Source of the DNA: JAUXJB01 sp965226855
GTDB taxonomy: Bacteria > Myxococcota_A > UBA9160 > SZUA-336
DNA: 64,000 nucleotides
Assembly (NCBI GenBank): GCA_965226855.1
Contig: CBDDEE010000026.1
Location: forward strand, 265,444-329,443
Reading direction: 5' to 3'
The translations under genes and the position numbers were made by a program. Every line of letters begins with the position of its first letter. Positions within the stretch are counted from its first letter, which is position 1. The notes under the pieces are model-generated. The model saw only the letters and a list, made by a program, of their open reading frames with translations, was not told the DNA's origin and made no database searches. Shown in pieces: positions 40,976 to 49,918 of this stretch.

Positions 40976-41362
40976 ATGAGCGTCTGGGCCGGAGCGCTCG
41001 CCGACCTGGCTCTCGTCCTTCACCTTACGTTCATCCTCTACGCCATCATGGGCGGCCTCCTCGCTCTACGGTTCCCGCGGGCACCGTGGCTACACCTTCC
41101 GCTGCTCGCCTGGGCGGCACTCACCCAGTTCCTGGGCTGGATCTGCCCTCTCACGCCCCTGGAGAACGGGCTCCGCGAGCTAGCCAGGCGGGCAACCTAC
41201 GGGGGTAGCTTCATCGACCATTACCTCGTTCCCATCGTCTATCCACCCGGGCTTACTACCGAAATTCAGTGGGCGCTGGGTGCCTTCCTCCTTGCCGCGA
41301 ACGCCGTCATCTACACCTGGGTTCTGAGAAGCCGCACCGCCTCTAGCCGGTCGCCACCGTAG
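40976..41362 (+). CDS. DUF2784 integral membrane protein
   Basis: 128 aa from ATG 40976. Four predicted membrane helices: 'ALADLALVLHLTFILYAIMGGLLALRF', 'PWLHLPLLAWAALTQFLGW', a shorter helix near 'GSFIDHYLVPIVYP', and 'IQWALGAFLLAANAVIYTWVL'. 'GWICPLTPLEN' is the DUF2784 signature. Function unknown. Alone on the plus strand; a 32-codon open frame overlaps its start (40881-40979) without recognisable content. Confidence 0.85.
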   Translation: MSVWAGALADLALVLHLTFILYAIMGGLLALRFPRAPWLHLPLLAWAALTQFLGWICPLTPLENGLRELARRATYGGSFIDHYLVPIVYPPGLTTEIQWALGAFLLAANAVIYTWVLRSRTASSRSPP

Positions 41363-41385
41363 GCTTTGGGTTGTACTCTGGTGCC

Positions 41386-42093
41386 ATGACTAGCTTTCCG
41401 AATTACCTTCCTCACGGATCACTGACCTCGGTCGTCGACGGCCTCTACTGCGTACGTGGCTCCTTCGGGATGGGACCCGGCGTGAAGATCGGAAGAACGA
41501 TGACTATCGTGAAGGCCGGCGACGGGCTCGTCGTGCTCAACGCAGTCCGCCTATCGGACTCGGCGCAGGCCGAGCTCGACGCACTGGGCCAGGTAAAGCA
41601 CCTCGTCAAGCTGAGCGACTCGCACTCGATCGACGAGCCGTTCTACGTCGACCGATACAAGCCTGCGGTCTGGTCACTCCCCGGAGCGTCGCTCGGCCAA
41701 CTCAGTGTCGACCGTTCCCTCAGCACAGAGGGTCCGGTTGCCGGTGGTGTCGTCGTGGACTATGGCGAGACGGCAGGATGGCGCGAGAGCGCGTATCTGG
41801 TTCCCATGGGTGGCGGCACGCTGGTGACCTGCGACGCGATCCAGAATTGCGCAGACACCGACGGCGCCTCCTTCCTCGGCCGCATGATCATGTCAGTGAT
41901 GGGATTCAAGGGCGGGGTGGTCGTTCCGCCGATGTGGAGACGCTTTCAAAAGGTCAAGGGGCCACGCGTGGGCGAGACGCTTTCGGGCGTCGTCGATCTC
42001 TCGTTCGCGAATCTAGTCACGGGACACGGCCCTCCGGTAACAGGTGGCGCCGATGCCCTGGTCCGCTCGGCAATCGAGCGCGCGTCGCGCTGA
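41386..42093 (+). CDS. Metallo-beta-lactamase-fold-like protein lacking the metal motif
   Basis: 235 aa from ATG 41386. The strand pattern 'GLYCVRGSFGMGPGVKIGRTMTIVKAGDGLVVLNAVRLSD' is the opening of MBL-fold proteins, but where HxHxDH is expected there is 'LSDSHSIDEPFYVDRY'. A late 'LVTGHGPPVTG' keeps one His. It belongs to the DUF4336-like side group that has lost canonical hydrolase ligands; a binding rather than hydrolytic role is likely. Confidence 0.65.
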   Translation: MTSFPNYLPHGSLTSVVDGLYCVRGSFGMGPGVKIGRTMTIVKAGDGLVVLNAVRLSDSAQAELDALGQVKHLVKLSDSHSIDEPFYVDRYKPAVWSLPGASLGQLSVDRSLSTEGPVAGGVVVDYGETAGWRESAYLVPMGGGTLVTCDAIQNCADTDGASFLGRMIMSVMGFKGGVVVPPMWRRFQKVKGPRVGETLSGVVDLSFANLVTGHGPPVTGGADALVRSAIERASR

Positions 42094-42099
42094 CCTCCC

Positions 42100-42550
42100 T
42101 TACCCGCCTTCGCCCACCGCGAGCTTCATCCCCACCGTCTCGAGAACCGCCTCGTAACGGGGCTCGCCCAGAAGCGGGGCGAAGAACGCCCGCGGCCGTT
42201 CCAACCATAAAAGGGAGCGTCGTTGGGAAGTCAGGGTCGAACTCGATGGCTTCGCGGATCTCTCGCAAGGCGCCCTCGAAGTCCTCATTCATGATCCGCA
42301 CGTTTGCGGCCTGGAGAATGATGACGGGTGAGAGGGGATCTAGCCTACGTGTGCGCTCGAGCTGCGCCAGCGCCTCCTGGTGTCGCGCCGTGGAGCCGAG
42401 CAGTAGTCGGTACCACGCGCGGGCGGTGGCGTAGTTCGGGTTGAGCTCGATCGCTCGTCGAAACGCACGCTCGGCGGCAAGCGGATCCCAGTCGTACCAG
42501 AAGTGAACGCCGCCGAGCGAAGCGTAAGCCTCGGACAGCTCCGGTCGCAT
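42100..42550 (-). pseudogene. TPR-protein relic with frameshift
   Basis: From 42550: 'MRPELSEAYASLGGVHFWYDWDPLAAERAFRRAIELNPNYATARAWYRLLLG' and a second repeat 'EALAQLERTRRLDPLSP', the pattern of C-terminal TPRs of cyclase- or kinase-type regulators. Near 42200 the frame changes and the end reads 'FFAPLLGEPRYEAVLETVGM'. The N-terminal effector domain is missing, so it is only a fragment. It is divergent from the peroxiredoxin-like gene. Confidence 0.7.
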
Positions 42551-42593
42551 TCGTCTCGCCCCAGGTTCACTATATTCGCCGAGAGGAGTGCTC

Positions 42594-43730
42594 ATGCCCA
42601 CCGTCGTCGAGGAGATTCCCCGGGAGCGGCGCGCCGATGTCGACGCCGCGGTCGCGTGGCTGAACCGGGAGCGGGGTCACGCGTTCGAGGTGACGGGCCT
42701 CGTCGACCCGGTGGACGCGGTCGCTCTCCGAACTCGGAACGGCCCCGGGGAGCCGCTAGATCTCGGGCTGATTCTCTGTGACGGCGACCTCTGTGTGCGC
42801 GAGCAGGTGCGCGTGACGCGGACAAACGGGGAGGTCCACGTGACCCTCGCCGAAGGAGCGCTGTCTCAGGATCCGCCCGCCGAGCTCGATCCGCTGCCCG
42901 GCGTGCGCAGCGCCTGGTTCGACGAGCAGCTCGCGGGATGCGAGTTCCTCGTCCTGGTGTTCTACCGCGGGTTCTGGTGACCACCCTGCCGCCGCGAGTT
43001 GCGCGGCTACATGAAGGCGGGCGTGCCCGAAGCGGTCCGCAAGGCAGGAGGCCGGATCTTCGCCGTTACGAGCGAGCCGCAGACCCTGGCGCGCGAGGCG
43101 GTAGAGAGCTGGGGCCTCGACTTCGAGGCAGTCGGCGACCCCCACCATGAAGTCGCTGACGCCTGCCGCGAGAGCGGCTGGCTCGACGTGATCGTGAACC
43201 TTCAAGTCGAGTTCCTCCGGCGCATGCAGGCCTGGGCGAGCCACCCCCGGGGCTACTTCCAGCCCGGCGTCCTCGCCGTCAGGAGTGACGGGCGCGTGCT
43301 GTATCGCTGGCGCGGCGTTCCCACACGCCGCAACGCGGGCGGCGCTACCGGCCGACCCGAGGCGCCGCACGTGTGGTCGAGCATCGAACGTGCGCTCGCG
43401 AGCCCCGACTCCGGCGACGCCGCACTCGACGTCCCGCCATCGGTCGACACGCGCGCACCGCCTTGGCCGCTGTTCGTGATCATGCTGCTCGCCCACGGGA
43501 ACTTCATGCGCCCCCGGGGCTTCGGCCTCGAGCGCGGCCCCCCTGTCGACGGGAGGCCGCGCGAGCTCTCCACGGTGGCGAAGCTCGCGCTCTTCGTCGG
43601 GGGCTGGATCGCCGCATTCGCGCTCCTGCCCGTTCCGTGGGTCCTCGCCGCGCTCGCCGTTTGGGGGCTCGCCGTGACGCCGGGCATCGTCGTGATGCAC
43701 CGAGAGTTCCAGTCGGTGCGCGAGGACTAG
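42594..43730 (+). CDS. Peroxiredoxin-like membrane selenoprotein (UxxC), UGA at 42978-42980
   Basis: Through the in-frame TGA the protein is 378 aa. ATG 42594 has GAGAGGAG about 5 nt upstream. The redox loop reads 'YRGFWUPPCRRELRGYM', that is U129-x-x-C132; normal AhpC/TSA-like relatives have YRGxWCPxC. The thioredoxin fold continues after the UGA ('GGRIFAVTSEPQTLAREAVESWGLDFEAVGDP', 'GVLAVRSDGRVLYRW'). The C-terminus adds two membrane helices ('LALFVGGWIAAFALLPVPWVLAALAVWGLAV'), anchoring it to the inner membrane. The SECIS-like hairpin is at 42991-43007. Prx-like UxxC selenoproteins are known in bacteria; the membrane tail is unusual. Confidence 0.85.
42991..43007 (+). promoter_or_regulatory. 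Predicted SECIS element of the peroxiredoxin-like gene
   Basis: GCCGCG-AGTTG-CGCGGC: 6-bp perfect stem, 5-nt loop with G second. The loop starts 17 nt after the UGA, exactly as at 38856-38872, although the stem sequences differ completely. This is compensatory conservation of structure. Confidence 0.8.
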
Positions 43731-43743
43731 GCCCGGCTCGTAG

Positions 43744-44007
43744 GGGGCAGACAGCGAGTCCCTGCTACCGGGCTGGGCATTCTGGGGAGCCAACCTCTTT
43801 GCCGCCGTGGTCTTTGGACTGGGCCACCTGCCCGCCACGGCAGCCCTGCTCCCGCTCACCCCGCGAGTCGTGGCCCGAGCAGTCGTGCTCAACGGCGTGG
43901 CCGCGGGCCCCTTCGGCTGGCTGTTCCGACGAGACGGTATCGAGGCCGCGATGGTCGCGCACTTCGCAGCCCACATCCTGCTGCACGTGATCGTTCCCCT
44001 CTTCTGA
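43744..44007 (+). pseudogene. CPBP (CAAX-like) protease C-terminal relic
   Basis: An open stretch after a TAG reads 'GWAFWGANLFAAVVFGLGHLPAT' and 'GIEAAMVAHFAAHILLHVIVPLF', the last two conserved motifs of CPBP intramembrane proteases (GxxH and HxxxH/D). The EExxxR motif and first helices are missing and no good start exists, so this is a fragment. Confidence 0.7.
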
Positions 44008-44015
44008 GGCGCTAC

Positions 44016-44543
44016 TCAGAAGAAGGTCGTCAGGTTCTTCGCGAGCAGCACGTTCTGATCGAGGAAGATCTTCCGCACCGCAATCTTGAAGCTCTCGCCT
44101 TCCCGTCGAAGATGATCCTCGCGCTTACCGACGAACAGGTTGGATTCGACCTCGGTCCGGTTGCGGTAGACAAAGAACCGACAGCGCGCTCGCACGAGAT
44201 CGCCTGCCACCACATCGACCTGCAGATTGGAGATGATGTGGCTCGTCCGCGAGACGGGCTCCTCTGCCCAGTGCTTCCCTGTCAGGATCTGCTTCACGCG
44301 CTGCTCCAGCTCGAACTTCCCCTCATCGAACCAGTTCAGGTCCTCCCCCTCGCGCGTGTACTCCGCGTCCCACTCACCGAACGCCATGTTCCGGCTGAGT
44401 GGCATCCAGTAACGGATGTCGTCGGCCAGCAGGTCCAGCCACGCCTCGAACTGGCGTGAGTCGAGCAGCTCGGCCTCCCGGCACAGGAACTGCTCCACCT
44501 CGTAACGCAGCAGCAGCTGATCGAGCCCCGGTCGATCGCTCAT
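44016..44543 (-). CDS. Aromatic-ring-hydroxylating dioxygenase, beta subunit
   Basis: 175 aa, NTF2-like fold ('EVEQFLCREAELLDSRQFEAWLDLLADDIRYWMPL' and the C-terminal 'AVRKIFLDQNVLLAKNLTTFF'). It is the structural subunit of alpha3beta3 Rieske oxygenases. The start overlaps the alpha-subunit stop by 4 nt. Confidence 0.93.
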   Translation of the reverse strand: MSDRPGLDQLLLRYEVEQFLCREAELLDSRQFEAWLDLLADDIRYWMPLSRNMAFGEWDAEYTREGEDLNWFDEGKFELEQRVKQILTGKHWAEEPVSRTSHIISNLQVDVVAGDLVRARCRFFVYRNRTEVESNLFVGKREDHLRREGESFKIAVRKIFLDQNVLLAKNLTTFF

Positions 44544-45862
44544 TCCGCTCGGTCCATGAGGGCTGCCCAGCGCGCGTAGAAGGCCCGCTGATTCTGCTCG
44601 GAGACGTCCTCAGTCGTGTACACCTCACCCCCGAGCCACGGCACCGGCCAGCTCTTCCGCTCGTGCCCCAGCCCCATCTCGTAGTTGTACGGATAGCGCC
44701 GCGCGATCGTTCCCCGCGCACCCTCGTGCGCATACGCCCAGTTCTCCATATCGTCCTGCTCGGTTAGCCCTGAGGGCCCCTGATAGCGGATCACGTAGTG
44801 CAGGAGCACTCGCTTCACCTCGTCGGGCGCGTCTCTGGGCACGAGAAAGATGCGCCAGACCTCCGTCTCGTGCGGCCCGTTCGGGTGCCAGGTCCCCATG
44901 CTCTGGACCCCGTTCGAGTACGAGACGTTCGGGAAGATCGTGCCACCGTGCCCAAACCAGCGTGCACGCTCGCCGAGCCGCTCGCGACGCTTGCGGAAGC
45001 ATTCCCGGAAGTAGTCCTCCACCACGGGCATGTCCTGATAGATCGCCAGGTAGTCGTAGTCGTCCTTGAAGAGCTCCCCTCGAGCCGTGTGCCCCTCCGG
45101 CGAAACGCAGATGTTGAGCTTGTAGACGTCTCTCGCCTTGGTCACAGGATCGTAAGTGTGGCGCCCCTTCCGCCCCGACGGAGAGAGCACCACCGCGTCC
45201 ACCGAGGTATGACTCGGATTGTGGTAGTAGTCTCCTGCAAAATTCTCAGCCCCGTACTTCCAGTTGCAGGGAACACGCCACTTGAAGATCCCACCGAACG
45301 CCTCGAGGGGATCGTCGCTGCCGTCCGGCAGCTCGCAGTAGTCGTCGAAATAGAAGGCAAGCTCCCCCAGGTACGCCTCGAAGTCAGGCGTCTCCTCGGC
45401 CCAGCACGCAAAGATAAACCCCCGATACGACGTAGACCGCGCCTCAACCAGCCCCCACTTCGACCGGTCGAGCTCATCGTGGTACGCGGTCTTCATCTTG
45501 GGCACCCCGACGAGCTTGCCGTCGTCTGCGTAGGTCCAGGCGTGATACGGGCAAGAGAACCGCCTGGTGTTGCCGCGGTCGTATCGGCACACCCTCATCC
45601 CACGGTGGCGGCAGTTGTTGAGAAAGACGTGGATGCGGCCCTTCTCATCACGATTGAGAATCACAGACTCCTCGCCGGTCCGACTCAGAATAAAGTCACC
45701 TGGATTCGCGATCTGGCTCTCGTGCCCCACGAACAGCCACGAACGAGCGAAGACCCGCTCGAGCTCCTCCTCATAGATCCCCGTACTCGTAAAGATGTCG
45801 CGACTGATGAGTCCGCGATCGACGGAAGTTGTGAAAAGGGCGTCTGTACGTGGGCGGCTCAT
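44540..45862 (-). CDS. Aromatic-ring-hydroxylating dioxygenase, alpha subunit (Rieske)
   Basis: 440 aa. Rieske [2Fe-2S] motif 'CRHRGMRVCRY...SCPYHAWTY' (CxH and CxxH) and the mononuclear-iron site in 'NFAGDYYHNPSHTS' (Asp bridge and two His) are complete. It cis-dihydroxylates an aromatic or polycyclic substrate using O2 and electrons from a ferredoxin/reductase pair that is not in the window. The beta subunit is coupled downstream. A sigma-54 activator gene lies immediately upstream on the same strand, 81 nt away, and may control it. Confidence 0.94.
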   Translation of the reverse strand: MSRPRTDALFTTSVDRGLISRDIFTSTGIYEEELERVFARSWLFVGHESQIANPGDFILSRTGEESVILNRDEKGRIHVFLNNCRHRGMRVCRYDRGNTRRFSCPYHAWTYADDGKLVGVPKMKTAYHDELDRSKWGLVEARSTSYRGFIFACWAEETPDFEAYLGELAFYFDDYCELPDGSDDPLEAFGGIFKWRVPCNWKYGAENFAGDYYHNPSHTSVDAVVLSPSGRKGRHTYDPVTKARDVYKLNICVSPEGHTARGELFKDDYDYLAIYQDMPVVEDYFRECFRKRRERLGERARWFGHGGTIFPNVSYSNGVQSMGTWHPNGPHETEVWRIFLVPRDAPDEVKRVLLHYVIRYQGPSGLTEQDDMENWAYAHEGARGTIARRYPYNYEMGLGHERKSWPVPWLGGEVYTTEDVSEQNQRAFYARWAALMDRAE

Positions 45863-45943
45863 CCCGATGTCCTCACTCAGTCCAGAGGAGATTATACGTG
45901 CATCTACGCCGCAGGGAATAACTCTTCTATCTACGGCCTAAGG

Positions 45944-47020
45944 TTAGTCATCAGGAATCAGATGTCCGAGATTGTAACGCTTGATCTTGTATCTTAGGGA
46001 ACTTCGAGGGACACCCAGACGTCTAGCTGCTCGAGCAACAACGCCCCCCGTCTCTAACAGGGAAGTTGCAATGATCCCGGCCTCATCCTTACTACCTGTC
46101 GTGTGAGTCCCAAGCGTTCCTGTCGAGAAGCTGCCATTTGATAGTTCTCCCTCGAGATCAACTGCGTCTAGTGTCCCCTTTTGCTGAACGAGTAGCCTTT
46201 CGAGAAGATTCAGAAGCTCCCGGACGTTCCCCGGCCACGAATATTGCATGAGCCGTTCACAAAATCCGTCCGTTGGAGAAGGAGTCGACACACGTAGGGA
46301 CTCACCTAATCTCTGAAGGTTCGCCTGCACTAGTTCCGGTATATCCTCAAGTCTCTCGCGCAATGGTGGGACCCGGAAGGACACAACATTGAGACGAAAG
46401 AAGAGATCCTGACGGAAGCGTCCGCTCCGAACAGCCTCCCATAGGTCAAGGCTCGTTGCGGCGATTACTCGGGCTTTCATAGGAAGGGACCGAGTGCCAC
46501 CCACACGCTCATACGTGGAGTCCTCGAGCACTCTGAGGAGCTTCGCCTGCAATGCTGGATGCAGGTCGCCAATTTCGTCAAGGAAGATTGTCCCGAGCTC
46601 AGCGAGCTCGAATCTGCCCTTCCTCATCGTCGCCGCGCCTGTGAATGATCCCTTCTCATGACCAAACAACTCGCTCTCAATCAGCGTTGGGGACAGAGCG
46701 GCACAATCCACATGAACCAAAGCTCTCGGCGCGCGGGATGACCGATTATGAATCTCGCGCGCAACCAGGCCCTTTCCCGTACCGGTCTCACCGAGCAGGA
46801 GGACCTTGGAGTCAACCCGGGCGGCGCGGTCTATGAACTTCAGAAGCTGCAACATCCTTGGGCTAGATCCGAGGACGATTGACCGAGGTCCTCTCGCAGG
46901 CCCAGTCACAGAGCCTTGACGATCCTTCTGACGCTCACCCAATCCAGCCAGCGTCGCCTCCTCGTTGTCTCCGTCCCACATCCCGACCTCCCTTCCCTTC
47001 CGAACCAGGATCTCTAGCAA
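45944..47020 (-). CDS. Sigma-54-dependent transcriptional activator without receiver domain
   Basis: 358 aa. AAA+ domain about residues 45-275: Walker A 'GETGTGKG', 'ESELFGHEKGSFTGA' (GSFTGA variant of the sigma-54 contact loop), Walker B 'GTIFLDEIGDL', and the arginine-finger region 'FRQDLFFRLNVVSFRVPPLRER'. The C-terminal Fis-type helix-turn-helix is 'VVARAARRLGVPRSSLRYKIKRYNL'. The N-terminal 45 residues are too short for a sensory domain, so activity may be set by another protein or by level. Codon use is clearly less G+C-rich than that of the dioxygenase genes. It is divergent from the NtrC-like regulator. Confidence 0.9.
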   Translation of the reverse strand: MLEILVRKGREVGMWDGDNEEATLAGLGERQKDRQGSVTGPARGPRSIVLGSSPRMLQLLKFIDRAARVDSKVLLLGETGTGKGLVAREIHNRSSRAPRALVHVDCAALSPTLIESELFGHEKGSFTGAATMRKGRFELAELGTIFLDEIGDLHPALQAKLLRVLEDSTYERVGGTRSLPMKARVIAATSLDLWEAVRSGRFRQDLFFRLNVVSFRVPPLRERLEDIPELVQANLQRLGESLRVSTPSPTDGFCERLMQYSWPGNVRELLNLLERLLVQQKGTLDAVDLEGELSNGSFSTGTLGTHTTGSKDEAGIIATSLLETGGVVARAARRLGVPRSSLRYKIKRYNLGHLIPDD

Positions 47021-47703
47021 GACTCATAGCCGGCTATGGCAGCACTTTTCAATGGACAATTCTGTTCGATTGTGTCCGGTTCCGTTCAGACGCTTAGTCT
47101 GGGCCACTGACCTGCGGTGTGCGGAGTTGCTTGTCCCTTCGAGTCCGACGAAGCGGCTCCAAGGACTGAATCCCATCGCTCACACGAGTGGAGCCCGATG
47201 TCTGGTAATATGAGAGTCACGAGAAGCCATGGCCACAGTACTTGTCGTCGATGATCAACGCGCAGCTCGCCTCGCGCTCGCCTGTGAACTCGCAGACGTG
47301 GGGCATCGTGTACTCGATGCGTACGACGGCGAGGAGGCGTGGCGCATATTTTGCGAATATCACCCACAGCTCGTCATCACTGACTTGGTCATGCCTAATA
47401 GCGATGGACTTGAGTTCCTCGAACGAATCAGGGAGTGCTCAGATGTCCCCGTTATCATGTACACGGCGTACGGATCGTTTGAGACAGCGTTCGCCGCGGG
47501 AAGAGAGGGGGTGGACGAGTTCGTCTCTTCTGACAACCTGGAACTGAGTGAATTTGTAGAGTTGGTTGACAAGCTACTTGGAGGGAATCTCAACGCCATT
47601 CCCGAGTCCGTTCTACACCTTCTCCCGGGCTCAAGTATTGGGATACGGCGCGTTCGCGATAGGGTTGTTGCGCTAGCACCGCTCCAAGTCCCAGTCTTGC
47701 TAG

Positions 47704-49178
47704 GAGAGTGACCCAAGATTCCCTTATTGGCTAACTTGGGAGCGTGGGGGAAGAGGTCATGTTCAAGGTGTATGTGCCGCAGCAGGGCGAGCTGCTACCG
47801 GCGCACGTGGGGGAGGCTCTGGATCCATCGGATCCGGCGCTGTTCATCGACGATTTGGTGGAGTCGCTGGATCTGCGGCGGTTCGAGAAGCGGTATCGCC
47901 GGCGTGGAGAGCGAGCCTTCCCGCCTCGGATGCTGTTGAAGCTGTGGCTTCTGGGGGCGGTCGTGGGCGTGTACAGCGGGCGGGAGCTTGCGCGACGGCT
48001 GCACTACGACCTGCGGTGGCGGAGGTGGGCTCGCTACCTCGCGGCTACGAGCAGTTGGAGCCCATGGTCGGGCTACGACCGAACTTCCGGACGATCAACC
48101 GATTCCGGGACCGTCACCACAGGGACTTCCGAGAGGTGTTCTTGCAGACGCTGAAGGTGGCGCAGGCGATGGGGCTTGTGAAGCTCGGGCAGGTGGCGGT
48201 AGACGGCACGAAGATCCGGGCGAACACGTCGCGGTCCAAGGCGATGAGCCACGCGCGGATGCTGGAGGCGGAGGATCAGCTGAGCGACGAGATCGAGCAG
48301 ATCGTGGCGCAGATGGACGAGCTCAACGCTGCGGAAGAGCAAGAGCACGGGGACGACGATGGCGGAGGTGGGCTTCCAGAAGAGCTACAGCTGCGCGAGC
48401 GACGACGGGAGCGGATCCGAGCGGCCCGGGAGCAGCTGGAGCGGGAGAAGGGGGAGAAGCTCGAAGCGAAGCACCAGAAGAGCTTCGCGGACCCCGAAGC
48501 GAACATGATGAAGACCGAGGGATCCTTGCAGTACTGCTACAACGCGCAGCTGGCGACGAGTGAGGACGGCCTGATCGTGGCGAACGAGCTGACAGAGAAG
48601 GCCAATGACTACGAGCAGTTGGAGCCCATGGTCGAGGCAATCGAGACGAACACGAGTCAGCGAGCGGAGATTCTGCTGGCCGACAACGGGTACCTGAGCG
48701 AGTCGAACCTGAAGGCGTTGGAACGGCGGGGACAACAGGCGTTGATCGCGGTCCGCGGGCGGAAGTCGTCCCGCTGGCCCAAGGGAGCCCGGGCGCAGCG
48801 GATGCACCGGATCTTACGACTGCCCTGGGCCCAGCAACGCTACGCGCAGCGGAAGACCCAGGCGGAGCGGCCGTTTGCCGAGATCAAGGCACGACAGCGG
48901 TTTCGGCGCTTCATGCTGCGCGGCCAGGAGAAGGTGACGGGAGAGTGGGACCTGGTGTGCTCGGGCTTCAACGTGATGGCGCTCTGCCGAGCGCAGATGG
49001 CGTGATCGGGCGGGTGCGGACCCGTTTCGCGCACGTCAGGCCCTGGATCTGACGCATATCTGTGTAGATCGACATCTACCGGCTACCTCGGACCCCCGTT
49101 GGCCCGTACATCGCTCCACGTCCAGTTGGGGGCCCTCGCTACAATCACCTCCGCCCACCCGAATCTTGGGTCACTCTC
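47704..49178 (+). mobile_element. 1475-bp insertion sequence with 18-bp inverted repeats (IS1182/IS5-like)
   Basis: Termini GAGAGTGACCCAAGATTC are perfect inverted repeats at 47704-47721 and 49161-49178, flanked by a 4-bp target duplication CTAG (47700-47703 and 49179-49182). It contains one transposase reading region, now frameshifted. A 108-bp relic of a relative lies at 17902. Confidence 0.93.
47744..49005 (+). pseudogene. Transposase inactivated by a 26-bp internal duplication
   Basis: The first frame (from 47744) reads 'FEKRYRRRGERAFPPRMLLKLWLLGAVVGVYSGRELARRLHYDL' to 'RYLA'; the second frame (to 49005) reads 'GLRPNFRTINRFRDRHHRDFREVFLQTLKVAQ' and the DDE core ('GQVAVDGTKIRANTS', 'LLADNGYLSESNLK', 'ERPFAEIKARQRFRRFMLRG'). 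The break is a 26-nt insertion at 48045-48070 that is an exact copy of 48609-48634. Without it the frame is continuous ('RYLAGLRPNF'), giving a full IS1182-type transposase. Confidence 0.88.
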
Positions 49179-49918
49179 CTAGTAGGCGAGAAGGGCTCCG
49201 GCAGAACAACCACGGCTCGCGCTCTTCATCATCTGAGTAATAGATCGAGCTTCCTAACTGTAGATGCGAGGTCACCTCCCGAACACGAACCCACTCCCAA
49301 CTCCACTATCTATCTGCCAGAGGTTGAAGAGCTGGACCCTCGGGCACAGACATATTGGGCTCAATGGCTGCGGTCGCCTTCACGCCGGCACGAATGCAGG
49401 GTGGTAGCCTCAACATCGATTCAACTCGATCGACAGGACGATTTTGATCGAGATCTGGCAAAAAGACTTCTTCGGTTCAAAATAGAGCCCCCGCCGCTCC
49501 GCGAGAGACGAGGGGACATCGGTGCTCTTACCGAGTCAATGATCGCATCAGCAGCTGTCGAACTTGGTCGAGTTCGGCCCCGAGCAACCCGGGCGGCAAT
49601 CACTCTCCTGTCCGATCAGCCATGGATCGAGAATCTCATAGATCTGAGACGAGTGGTCGAGCAAGCTGTTGCCTTCTCACCCGACTCGTCCATACGCAAG
49701 GAGTTCCTTTCCGAGATTATTGAGGAATCTTGTGAGTCCGTAGACAGGATCCGCAACCAGCACTTGAGCAGAGAGCGAGCTGAGCTCTTGTCAGTACTTC
49801 GATCGACAGGCGGCAACATTTCCCGTGCCGCTGAGATCCTGGGTAGGAGCAGAGGCGCAGTGTACCGGCTGATCTCAAAACATCGGATCAGAGTGCCCAG
49901 CGACTCATAGGTTGGCCA

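Larger units (their letters stand above)
47229..49910 (+). pseudogene. NtrC-like response regulator split by an insertion sequence
   Basis: The coding parts are 47229-47703 and 49183-49910. The first carries a receiver domain ('LVVDDQRAARLALACEL', phosphoacceptor in 'LVITDLVMPNSDG', 'MYTAYGSFETA') and runs to 'PLQVPVLL'. After the IS and one CTAG duplication are removed, it continues 'VGEKGSGRTTTARALHHLS', a Walker A. The AAA+ part is short and degenerate: no GAFTGA and a weak Walker B. It ends in a Fis-type helix-turn-helix ('GNISRAAEILGRSRGAVYRLISKHRI'). Such proteins act without sigma-54 contact. The next gene, a kinase fusion, begins 9 nt later and is the probable partner. The IS in Walker A inactivates it. 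Confidence 0.85.

Noticed and set aside
40881..40979. 32-aa open frame overlapping the DUF2784 start
   Set aside because: No conserved-looking content and a Pro/Arg-rich composition; the 4-nt overlap with the next ATG can arise by chance.
47000..47060. A TGGCAG/TTTTC sigma-54 -24/-12 promoter before the divergent regulators
   Set aside because: The GG is present, but the -12 GC dinucleotide is missing at the required spacing.
47744..49005. Programmed -1/+1 frameshift in the transposase
   Set aside because: The two frames are separated by an exact 26-bp copy of a downstream segment; removing it restores one frame, so mutation explains it better than programmed slippage.
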